A stretch of DNA of 6,292 bases, taken from positions 3,536-9,827 of the forward strand of contig DETM01000024.1 of assembly GCA_002361655.1 (NCBI GenBank). Direction: 5' to 3'. Below are positions 1-6,292 of this stretch, in pieces. The translations under genes were made by a program, and so were the position numbers. The notes under the pieces were generated by a model. That model ran no database searches. It was not told the DNA's origin and worked only from the letters and a program-made list of their open reading frames with translations. How positions within the stretch are numbered: position 1 is the stretch's first letter; each line of letters opens with the position of its first letter. Source of the DNA: Prevotella sp. UBA3288. GTDB taxonomy: Bacteria; Bacteroidota; Bacteroidia; Bacteroidales; Bacteroidaceae.

Positions 1-1066
1 GGAAGTTGTGGCGGTCGTACTCCAAACCGAGGTTGTTGGAGATACGGGCAGCCATAGGCACAGCACTCACACCGGCATTGCCGATGAGGGGGTTCAGTTT
101 CTTGTCCTTCGGCAGGAATAGGTTCATCACCTTCACAAAGCAGACACCACTGGCCGTGGCTACGGCGAAGGCAAAGGCACCGATGGCGAAGATGAACACG
201 GTGTTGAGCGTCAAGAACTCAGAGGCCTGTGTGGAACAGCCCACGGTCAAACCCAGCAGCACCACGACGATGTCGTTGAGGGCATTGCCGGCCGTCTTGG
301 CCAGACGAGTGGTCTTACCGCTCTCCTTGAGCAGGTTGCCGAAGAAGAGCATACCAAGCAGGGGCAAGGCCGACGGCACTATGAAGGTGGTGATGAGCAG
401 GCCGATGATGGGGAACAGAATGCGCTCCGTCTGGCTGACCTGACGCGAGGGTTTCATCTTGATGACACGTTCCTTTTTGGTGGTGAGCAGACGCATCAAC
501 GGGGGCTGGATCAGGGGTACCAGAGCCATGTAACTATAGGCGCAGACGGCTATGGCACCCATAAGGTTGGGCGACAACTTCGAAGAGAGGAAGATGGCGG
601 TAGGACCGTCGGCACCACCGATGATGGCGATGCCTGCTGCCTGGTCGGGTTCAAAGCCTAAGGCCAGTGCCAGCATATAGGCACCGAAGATGCCAAATTG
701 GGCAGCGGCACCGATGAGCATCAACTTGGGATTGGCCAGCAGGGCCGAGAAGTCGGTCATGGCACCGATGCCGAGGAAGATAAGTGGCGGATACCATCCC
801 TGACGCACGCCCTGATAGAAGATGTTGAGCACAGAATTGTCCTCGTAGAGGCCTATCTCAAGACCGGCATCTGCACGGAAGGGGATATTGCCGAGGATGA
901 TGCCCAGCCCGATGGGCACGAGCAACAGAGGTTCGAAGTCTTTCTTGATGGCCAGATAGATGAAGAACGCTCCCACTATAATCATAATCAGGTTGCCAAC
1001 AGAGGCATTGGCAAAACCCGTATAACTGAGGAACTCGTTGAAGTTCTGTATAATAAACTCACTCAT
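1..1066 (-). CDS. oadB: Beta subunit of Na+-pumping biotin-dependent decarboxylase (OadB/MmdB family), 3' end truncated by the window
   Basis: Integral membrane subunit that decarboxylates carboxybiotin on the carrier protein and couples this to Na+ export. The 355 codons present begin MSEFIIQNFN and stay open to the window edge; the family is usually somewhat longer, so the last part, with the final membrane segment, is missing. Many hydrophobic segments are visible, with a GGADGPT signature at residues 150-156. Residues shown to matter for Na+ transport in Klebsiella OadB (D203, Y229, N373, G377, S382, R389) match D153, Y179, N325, G329, S334 and R341 here with identical spacing within each group. 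The last four lie in the NPLIGNAGVSAVPMAAR block at 325-341. The start ATG is at 1066-1064, 6 nt after the biotin carrier stop, with AGGA upstream. Whether the enzyme is an oxaloacetate or a methylmalonyl-CoA decarboxylase cannot be decided from this subunit. Confidence 0.96.
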   Translation of the reverse strand, partial: MSEFIIQNFNEFLSYTGFANASVGNLIMIIVGAFFIYLAIKKDFEPLLLVPIGLGIILGNIPFRADAGLEIGLYEDNSVLNIFYQGVRQGWYPPLIFLGIGAMTDFSALLANPKLMLIGAAAQFGIFGAYMLALALGFEPDQAAGIAIIGGADGPTAIFLSSKLSPNLMGAIAVCAYSYMALVPLIQPPLMRLLTTKKERVIKMKPSRQVSQTERILFPIIGLLITTFIVPSALPLLGMLFFGNLLKESGKTTRLAKTAGNALNDIVVVLLGLTVGCSTQASEFLTLNTVFIFAIGAFAFAVATASGVCFVKVMNLFLPKDKKLNPLIGNAGVSAVPMAARISNNLGLEYDRHNF

Positions 1067-1072
1067 ATCTGC

Positions 1073-1537
1073 TTATCCTATTGTGAGCAGCACGGCACCT
1101 TCCATCACCGTGTCGCCCTGTTTGACAACGATTGAAGTGACCTGTCCGGCAGTCTCAGCCTCGATGTTGTTCTGCATCTTCATAGCCTCGAGCACGAGAA
1201 CGGTGTCGCCCACGCTGACCTGCTGACCCACCTGAACCTTTATTTCTGTGATAGTACCGGGCAGGGGAGCCTTCAGCGGGGTGCCGGCTCCGGCGGCCAC
1301 CGCCGGTTGAGCGGGCTGCGGCTGGGCAGCGACTGGAGCGACCGGCCTGGCAGGAGCAGGCTGTGGCGGCTGCACCTTCGGAGTATTCATCGTGGGGTGC
1401 TTGGCTGCATTGATAGGCTTCTGCAGTTCAATCTCAAACGGGATGCCGTTGACATTCACTTTGGCGATATTGCCTTCTACCTCGGCGATTTCTACTTCGT
1501 AGTCAACGCCCTTCACTTTATATTGGTACTTGTTCAT
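1073..1537 (-). CDS. Biotin carboxyl carrier subunit of the membrane decarboxylase (biotin/lipoyl attachment protein)
   Basis: Small carrier, 154 residues, whose biotin takes CO2 from the carboxyltransferase subunit and delivers it to OadB at the membrane. Three parts are visible. Residues 1-41 (from MNKYQYKVKGVDYEVEIAEV) form the N-terminal domain typical of Bacteroidales decarboxylase carriers. Residues about 54-86 are a flexible linker rich in proline, alanine and glutamine. Residues about 87-154 form the biotinyl domain, with LKAPLPGTI at its start and the VLEAMKMQ motif, whose Lys120 is the expected biotinylation site. The reading frame is open for 29 codons further upstream, but those codons overlap the gamma-subunit gene in another frame and lack family resemblance, so I chose the ATG at 1537. 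The gene lies 16 nt after the gamma subunit stop and 6 nt before oadB. It could be named oadC-like or accB-like; no symbol is assigned because the substrate is unknown. Confidence 0.95.
   Translation of the reverse strand: MNKYQYKVKGVDYEVEIAEVEGNIAKVNVNGIPFEIELQKPINAAKHPTMNTPKVQPPQPAPARPVAPVAAQPQPAQPAVAAGAGTPLKAPLPGTITEIKVQVGQQVSVGDTVLVLEAMKMQNNIEAETAGQVTSIVVKQGDTVMEGAVLLTIG
1076..1079 (-). promoter_or_regulatory. Shine-Dalgarno-like AGGA before oadB, at the end of the biotin carrier gene
   Basis: Read on the minus strand, the sequence is TAGGATAAGCAGAT followed by the oadB ATG. The AGGA lies 9 nt before the start and directly abuts the carrier's TAA stop. It supports the ATG at 1066 and suggests translational coupling of oadB to the carrier gene. 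Shine-Dalgarno use is weak in Bacteroidota, so the match may be partly coincidental. Confidence 0.4.
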
Positions 1538-1553
1538 AAGTCTATGTGATGTT

Positions 1554-2582
1554 TTAATGTAATTCTGGGGTTGTGGGGATATGAGGTGCCCTGTGGTCGA
1601 TAGGCAGGAACGGATCGTGGACATGGGTCATCTGCGCATATTCGTCATCCCATCCCGTGCTCTTGGGCTTGATGGTGATGATGCCGCTCTCCACGTCGTG
1701 TACATCATCTTCGTACTGACGGAGAGCCATGCCGATAACGGCCATATATACCTCCATGTCAATACCTTTCTTGTCGAAACCTTCCTGTAGGATATTACTG
1801 GTCTTATGGCCTATCTCTGCCGTCTTCTCGACGGTCAGCGTGATTGGTTTGATGGGTTGGGTGTTGGCCACCTTCTTAGCCGTATCGATATGACGCATAA
1901 TCATGCCGAAGACGGTGAAGAAAAGCCATAGCAGAGCCAGACAGAGGAACACGATGCCCATAGCCATCAGGGCCATTGCAAAGCCATAAGGGTCGTTCGC
2001 CTTGAACTGATCAATCTTCGTGACGTCGCCGCTCGACTGGATCTTGTTGCTGTGACCGGGCGTGACACGGTCGGCTCCAACCACCTGCCACTGTCCGTTG
2101 ATACGGGCATACGACTCGTTGTCCTGCAGTGGAGGCACCACCACTTTGTCAATCAGTTCGACACCATTGCCATTGAAGAGGGCCACCACCGTAGAGTCGC
2201 CGGCCTGAAGGGACACCTTCAGGTGGAGTTTACCCTTTGAGGGGGCGGAATTACAAAAGAGGAGCAGATGCTTCTTTGCTCCCAGACAGGTACGATCATC
2301 GCCATTGGGGATGACGCTCATCAAGGCGATACGTTCAGGGGCAGAAAGCGTTTTGTCAAGTGCTTTCGGATCGGTGGTGACATACATCCCTCGCACGTTG
2401 TAGGTGCTATATGATGTGTTGGCCAGTTCAATCCAAGCCTCCCGTTCGCCGTACTCGTCCTCAATGCTCTGCGTATTGCCTGTCATCACCTCGCTGATCA
2501 CGATGTTGCGGGCACCTTGTCCGAACACCGTCGTGACGCTGAGGAATGCCAGCGCGCCGAGCAGAAGTCTTAAGTTAGCCAT
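1554..2582 (-). CDS. OadG-family gamma subunit with an N-terminal lamin-tail-like (LTD) periplasmic domain
   Basis: Probable membrane anchor of the decarboxylase, 342 residues, against well under 100 for classical Klebsiella-type OadG. Residues 1-21 look like a signal peptide (hydrophobic core LLLGALAFLSV, likely cleavage near VFG-QG). Residues about 25-178 resemble a lamin-tail domain: NIVISEVMTGN at the start, EREAWIELANTS, alternating beta-strand-like segments, and a closing VTPGHSN. Residues about 199-229 form one strong transmembrane helix (ANDPYGFAMALMAMGIVFLC onward), the OadG hallmark. The cytoplasmic tail contains YMAVIGMALRQYEDDVHDVE and GIITIKP, as in Bacteroidales gamma subunits, then a histidine-rich end (H320, H322, H330, H334, H342). 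The helix should place the LTD in the periplasm and the tail in the cytoplasm. The gene follows the transporter by 46 nt and precedes the carrier by 16 nt. The OadG assignment rests on helix, tail and context; the LTD call is by pattern and less sure. Confidence 0.87.
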   Translation of the reverse strand: MANLRLLLGALAFLSVTTVFGQGARNIVISEVMTGNTQSIEDEYGEREAWIELANTSYSTYNVRGMYVTTDPKALDKTLSAPERIALMSVIPNGDDRTCLGAKKHLLLFCNSAPSKGKLHLKVSLQAGDSTVVALFNGNGVELIDKVVVPPLQDNESYARINGQWQVVGADRVTPGHSNKIQSSGDVTKIDQFKANDPYGFAMALMAMGIVFLCLALLWLFFTVFGMIMRHIDTAKKVANTQPIKPITLTVEKTAEIGHKTSNILQEGFDKKGIDMEVYMAVIGMALRQYEDDVHDVESGIITIKPKSTGWDDEYAQMTHVHDPFLPIDHRAPHIPTTPELH

Positions 2583-2628
2583 ATTATAGATACGTGTGTG
2601 ATTATATAAGTTCTTTCATTGATTATAC
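2583..2628 (-). other. AT-rich 46-nt spacer between the transporter and the gamma subunit gene
   Basis: This is the longest gap in the window and is much richer in A and T than the genes beside it. It contains the 8-nt palindrome TTATATAA and several TATAAT-like strings. No Bacteroidota-type promoter (TTTG followed about 20 nt later by TAnnTTTG) and no stem-loop with a T run can be seen. There is no clear Shine-Dalgarno before the gamma-subunit ATG; the bases just upstream are A/T-rich, which is normal for Bacteroidota. It may hold an internal promoter for the three decarboxylase genes, but the sequence does not show one. Confidence 0.3.
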
Positions 2629-4332
2629 TCATCCGCAGAAGAATATCACGATGAGTTGTGCCGTAAGAATGCGCAGGAACATCGAGAGCGGATAGACCGT
2701 AGAATAGCCCACGGCCGGTGCCTCCTTCGAACAGATGCTGTTGCTATAGGCCAGTGCAGGGGGATCGGTATAGGTTCCTGCTATCATGCCGGCGATTGTG
2801 AAGTAGTTGAACTTCATTCGGCGGGCGATGGGACCTATTATTAATATAGGTATAATGGTAATCAGGAAACCGGTGAGCACATATAGCGGACCGGCCGTCG
2901 TAGACACCGTAGCCCAGAAGTTGGCGCCGGCCTTGATACCGACAGAGGCCAGGAAGAGCACCAGACCGATCTCGCGCAGCATCATATTGGCAGATGTTGT
3001 AGTGTAGGTCACCAGTTTTACCTTGTAGCCATAACGGCCAATGAGGATAGCGATGATCAGCGGACCTCCGGCTATGCCCAGTTTCATCAGCGGCATAGCA
3101 GGTATGAAGGGCAGTGAACCGAAAATAATACCCACGATGATACCCACGAAGATGGTGGCAATATTGGGCGCGTCGAGACGCTTGATACTGTTGCCCATCT
3201 TATTGGCAACGCGGTCGACGGCATCCTGAGGACCAACGACCATAATACGGTCGCCCACCTGCAAGGGCAGCGAGGGTGATGCGAAGATATCCATACCGTG
3301 ACGGGTGACACGGGTCACGTTGACACCATAGACACTGGAAAAATGCATGTCGCCAAACGACTTGCCGTTGATCTTCGGATTGGTCACCAGGATACGTTTC
3401 GACACCAAAGGCTGGTCCTGCTGTGCCCAGTCTACCTCTACCACAGGACCGATGAAGGCCACGATAGCCTCGTAGTCGGCTTCCGGACATACAATGTACA
3501 TTTGGTCACCGATGTGGAACACGGTGTCACGATTGGGTATCGACACATGCCCGTCGTGCAGAATGCGAGACACCACGAAGTCGCGATTCAGGAAGTTGTG
3601 GACCTGCAGCAGCGTCTTGCCCTCCAGGTAATTGTTCGACACCTCCAGGTGCATGTGGTGGGGCTTTAGCGTTGCCTTCGTCTCTGAGGCTGCCTCCAGT
3701 TCCTTTTCTTCCTTGTCGAGTTTGACACGGCATATATAACGGATCAGGATGATGGCCCCGATAATGCCCAGCACACCGAGAGGATAGGCACAGGCATAGG
3801 CTGATGCTATCTGAGGAGTACCGCCTGCGAAATGAGAAGACAGCGAGTTAAGGGCCTCATTGGCAGCACCGAGACCGGGGGTGTTGGTGACAGCACCATA
3901 GAGCGTACCGACCATCATGGGCAATGTGGTGTTGTCGCCGGTATTGAAGAAGATAGCCCAGCAGGCAAACATCACACCGATATTTAGCAGAATTGCTGCG
4001 GCTGCCAGGCCATTGAGACGGATGCCGGCCTTGCCAAAACTCTCGAAGAAGCCCGGACCCACCTGCAGACCAATCATAAAGACGAAGAGTACAAGGCCGA
4101 AGTCCTGAATGAAGGTCAGCGTCGCAGTAGGTGCAGCCTCTGCAAAGCCCAGTGACTGATAGATATGCCCCACGACGATGCCTGCAAAGAGGACGAAGGT
4201 CACGCCCAGCGAGACGCCGAAGACCTTTATCTTGCCCAGATAGACCCCGATGGCTATGACGATGGCATAGAGCAATGCGATATGGGCCGGACTCTCAATA
4301 TTGGTGAACAGTTTTATAAACCAATTTTCCAT
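2629..4332 (-). CDS. YidE/YbjL/AspT-type transporter with duplicated membrane domain and two RCK_C domains
   Basis: Inner-membrane transporter of the aspartate:alanine exchanger family, 567 residues, full length (AspT itself is about 540). The layout is membrane half 1 (about 15-202), a cytoplasmic region (about 203-386) with two RCK_C/TrkA-C-like domains (about 228-297 and 311-380), and membrane half 2 (about 388-566). The halves are an internal repeat: [18 protein letters not shown] at 79-96 pairs with [18 protein letters not shown] at 456-473, and [14 protein letters not shown] at 146-159 pairs with [14 protein letters not shown] at 519-532. Family members such as AspT swap a substrate for its decarboxylation product. 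The substrate here is unknown, but the position before decarboxylase genes makes a dicarboxylate or amino acid plausible. The ATG at 4332 lies 16 nt after the valS stop and follows an A-rich stretch (AGAAAAAGAA) that may act as a weak ribosome site. The symbol aspT is not assigned because the substrate is unproven. Confidence 0.93.
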   Translation of the reverse strand: MENWFIKLFTNIESPAHIALLYAIVIAIGVYLGKIKVFGVSLGVTFVLFAGIVVGHIYQSLGFAEAAPTATLTFIQDFGLVLFVFMIGLQVGPGFFESFGKAGIRLNGLAAAAILLNIGVMFACWAIFFNTGDNTTLPMMVGTLYGAVTNTPGLGAANEALNSLSSHFAGGTPQIASAYACAYPLGVLGIIGAIILIRYICRVKLDKEEKELEAASETKATLKPHHMHLEVSNNYLEGKTLLQVHNFLNRDFVVSRILHDGHVSIPNRDTVFHIGDQMYIVCPEADYEAIVAFIGPVVEVDWAQQDQPLVSKRILVTNPKINGKSFGDMHFSSVYGVNVTRVTRHGMDIFASPSLPLQVGDRIMVVGPQDAVDRVANKMGNSIKRLDAPNIATIFVGIIVGIIFGSLPFIPAMPLMKLGIAGGPLIIAILIGRYGYKVKLVTYTTTSANMMLREIGLVLFLASVGIKAGANFWATVSTTAGPLYVLTGFLITIIPILIIGPIARRMKFNYFTIAGMIAGTYTDPPALAYSNSICSKEAPAVGYSTVYPLSMFLRILTAQLIVIFFCG

Positions 4333-4348
4333 AGCGATTCTTTTTCTG

Positions 4349-6292
4349 TTAGTTCTTCAGTGCATTAATCGACGCTTTCAGGGCAGCAATCTTCTCCTCG
4401 GCATCGCTCTGCTTCTTGCGTTCCAAGGCCACGACAGCCTCGGGGGCATTCTGTACGAAACGCTCGTTGCCAAGTTTCTTCTGTACGCCAGCCAGGAAAC
4501 CCTCGAGATGCTTCAGTTGAGCCTCCATCTTCTCAATCTCGGCTGTCACGTCTATCAGGTCACCCAGAGGTACGGCATACTCGTCTGTGCCTACCATGAA
4601 GGCACTGGCGGTGGCTTCCTTGGTATCGACCACCTGAACGGCCGTTAGACCGGCCATCTTCGCGATGATGTCGTTATAAGCCTCGTAAGGATTCTGGCCA
4701 ATGGCATGCAAGGTAAGTTTCTCCTTGGGGGCAATGTTCTTCTGACTGCGAACGGTACGCACACCCGAAACAACCTGCTTCACCTGTTCGATGTCGGCAA
4801 TAAGACGGAGATCGTTGGCAGTAGGAGCCTGCAGTTCCAACTTGTCGCGCATAATGCTCTCGCCGGCATTGCGCTCATAGAGGGCCTGCCAGAGTTCCTC
4901 TGTGATGAAAGGCATGAAGGGATGCAACATCTTCAACAGCAGTTCGAAGAAGCGCAACGTGGCATCGTAGGTCTCACGGTCAATAGGCTGCTGCTGACCG
5001 TCTCGGTATGCGGGTTTGATCATCTCCAGATACCACTGCGAGAACTCATCCCAGAAGAGTTTATAGACGGTCATCAGGGCATCGTTGATACGATATTTCG
5101 AGAAGTGGTCGGCCAGTTCCTCGTTAGCCTGCTTGATGCGGGCTTCCATCCAGCGTACTGCCGTCCGGTTGGCAGCAGGTGTGATACCTTCGGTACCGAC
5201 CTGCCAGCCCTTCACAAGACGGAAGGCATTCCAAATCTTGTTGTTGAAGTTACGGCCTTGTTCGCAAAGAGCCTCGTCGAAGAGAATATCGTTGCCGGCA
5301 GGGGCAGAGAGCATCATACCCATACGCACGCCGTCGGCACCATACTTATCAATCAGTCCGATAGGGTCAGGACTGTTGCCTAACGACTTCGACATCTTGC
5401 GTCCCAATTTGTCACGCACGATACCGGTGAAATAGACATTCTTAAAGGGATACTTACCCATATACTCCTCGCCAGCCATAATCATGCGGGCCACCCAGAA
5501 GAAGATGATGTCTGGTCCGGTCACCAAGTCGCTGGTAGGATAGTAATAGTTAATCTCCTCATTGCCGGGATTATTGATGCCATCGAAGAGCGAGACCGGC
5601 CAGAGCCACGATGAGAACCAGGTGTCGAGGGCATCCTCGTCCTGGTGCAGGTCGCTGAGTTGCAGGTTCTGGTTGCCACTCTCCTGACGAGCCAACAGCA
5701 GGGCCTCGTCGGCCGTCTCTGCGACCACGAATTTCTCGTCAGCATAATAATAGGCAGGAATGCGGTGTCCCCACCACAGTTGGCGACTGATACACCAGTC
5801 CTGAATATTCTCCAGCCAGTTCTTATAGGTGTTGACATACTTCTGGGGATAGAAATGCATCTCGCCGTTGAGCACGGGAGGCAGGGCGATGTCGGCAAAA
5901 TGCTGCATCTTAAGAAACCATTGCAACGAGAGTCGTGGCTCGATGGCAGTATCGGGATTGCGCTCAGAATAGCCCACCTTGTTGGTATAGTCCTCGACCT
6001 TCTCCATCAGACCGGCAGCCTCAAGGTCGCTGGCTATCTGCTTGCGGCACTCGAAGCGGTCCATGCCCACATAGAGAGTGGACTGGTCGCTGATGGTGCC
6101 GTCAGCATTGAAGATGTCGATGGTCTCCAGATGGTGCACCTTGCCCAACATGTTATCGTTCTTGTCGTGGGCTGGAGTCACCTTCAGACAGCCGGTACCG
6201 AACTCTATTTCCACGTAGCGGTCTTCGATAACAGGAATCACGCGGTTCACGAGAGGAACGATGACCTTCTTGCCGCGCAGCCACTGGTTCTT
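4349..6292 (-). CDS. valS: Valyl-tRNA synthetase, 5' end truncated by the window
   Basis: Charges tRNA-Val with valine in the cytoplasm (class I aminoacyl-tRNA synthetase). The last 647 codons are present; the N-terminal Rossmann part with the HIGH motif lies beyond 6292. The first residues in view, [17 protein letters not shown], belong to the CP1 editing domain, followed by its [15 protein letters not shown] signature (window residues 32-46), which lines the site that hydrolyses mischarged threonine. Further on come [30 protein letters not shown], and the catalytic KMSKS loop at window residues 299-303 (bases 5384-5398). An anticodon-binding helical domain follows (about 375-530). The C-terminal coiled coil of ValRS (about 580-647) is rich in Lys, Glu and Ala. 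The valine codon GTG at 6250 is internal, not a start, because family-conserved sequence continues upstream in frame. No frameshift or missing motif is seen. The transporter gene begins 16 nt after the stop. Confidence 0.98.
   Translation of the reverse strand, partial: KNQWLRGKKVIVPLVNRVIPVIEDRYVEIEFGTGCLKVTPAHDKNDNMLGKVHHLETIDIFNADGTISDQSTLYVGMDRFECRKQIASDLEAAGLMEKVEDYTNKVGYSERNPDTAIEPRLSLQWFLKMQHFADIALPPVLNGEMHFYPQKYVNTYKNWLENIQDWCISRQLWWGHRIPAYYYADEKFVVAETADEALLLARQESGNQNLQLSDLHQDEDALDTWFSSWLWPVSLFDGINNPGNEEINYYYPTSDLVTGPDIIFFWVARMIMAGEEYMGKYPFKNVYFTGIVRDKLGRKMSKSLGNSPDPIGLIDKYGADGVRMGMMLSAPAGNDILFDEALCEQGRNFNNKIWNAFRLVKGWQVGTEGITPAANRTAVRWMEARIKQANEELADHFSKYRINDALMTVYKLFWDEFSQWYLEMIKPAYRDGQQQPIDRETYDATLRFFELLLKMLHPFMPFITEELWQALYERNAGESIMRDKLELQAPTANDLRLIADIEQVKQVVSGVRTVRSQKNIAPKEKLTLHAIGQNPYEAYNDIIAKMAGLTAVQVVDTKEATASAFMVGTDEYAVPLGDLIDVTAEIEKMEAQLKHLEGFLAGVQKKLGNERFVQNAPEAVVALERKKQSDAEEKIAALKASINALKN

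Noticed and set aside
6..443. A 145-codon open frame on the plus strand near the left edge.
   Set aside because: Antisense to the conserved C-terminal half of OadB, including the block that carries the Na+-site residues; no ribosome site or family resemblance.
698..1135. A 145-codon open frame on the plus strand opposite oadB and the carrier gene.
   Set aside because: Antisense to the OadB coding sequence and to the end of the biotin carrier gene; low-complexity, charged translation with no domain pattern.
1538..1624. A longer start for the biotin carrier (29 extra codons).
   Set aside because: The extra codons overlap the end of the gamma subunit gene in another frame, and the family's conserved N-terminus starts at MNKYQYKVKG.
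2583..2628. TATAAT-like strings as a promoter for the gamma subunit gene.
   Set aside because: The spacer is simply AT-rich; there is no matching -35 or Bacteroidota TTTG/TAnnTTTG pair at proper spacing. It cannot be excluded, but it is not supported.
3200..3490. A 96-codon minus-strand frame inside the transporter gene.
   Set aside because: It is the transporter's own DNA read in another frame; the transporter frame carries the conserved RCK_C-like sequence.
4706..5383. A 225-codon open frame on the plus strand opposite valS.
   Set aside because: It lies antisense to strongly conserved ValRS sequence including part of the region next to KMSKS. Its translation has no recognisable family features, and codon bias of the real gene explains the open frame.
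6248..6250. GTG as a possible start of valS.
   Set aside because: In-frame sequence upstream ([14 protein letters not shown]) continues the ValRS editing domain, so this codon is an internal valine.

Overview
The window carries five genes, all on the minus strand and nearly gap-free. In transcription order (right to left) they are valS (valyl-tRNA synthetase, 5' end outside the window), a YidE/YbjL/AspT-type duplicated membrane transporter, an OadG-like gamma subunit with an unusual N-terminal domain, a biotin carrier protein, and oadB (beta subunit of a sodium-pumping biotin-dependent decarboxylase, 3' end outside the window). Gaps between genes are 16, 46, 16 and 6 nt, so no non-coding stretch reaches even 50 bases. 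I found no RNA gene, CRISPR array, mobile element or clear terminator.

The gene content suggests Bacteroidota, order Bacteroidales, probably a Prevotella-like organism. The reasons are the gamma subunit-biotin carrier-beta subunit order, the Bacteroidales-style C-terminal segment of the gamma subunit, weak or absent Shine-Dalgarno sequences, and moderately GC-rich coding DNA. This placement rests on recognising protein families, not on a search.

Region by region: 1-1066 encodes 355 codons of OadB, with the residues known to matter for Na+ transport in place. 1073-1537 encodes the 154-residue biotin carrier with its biotinylation lysine. 1554-2582 encodes a 342-residue protein that joins a signal peptide and a lamin-tail-like domain to the OadG membrane helix and cytoplasmic tail. 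2629-4332 encodes the 567-residue transporter, two membrane halves around two RCK_C-type domains. 4349-6292 encodes the last 647 codons of ValRS.

How they work together: gamma, carrier and beta subunits are three of the four parts of a membrane decarboxylase. It moves CO2 from a carboxylated substrate (oxaloacetate or methylmalonyl-CoA) to biotin, and OadB then decarboxylates carboxybiotin while exporting Na+. The carboxyltransferase (alpha) subunit, which sets the substrate, is not in the window. The transporter sits directly upstream of the gamma subunit and may supply substrate or export product, as AspT does for aspartate decarboxylation; that is inference. The most unusual point is the lamin-tail/OadG fusion. 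Most of the window is otherwise ordinary Bacteroidales core metabolism, and I see no clearly undescribed system.
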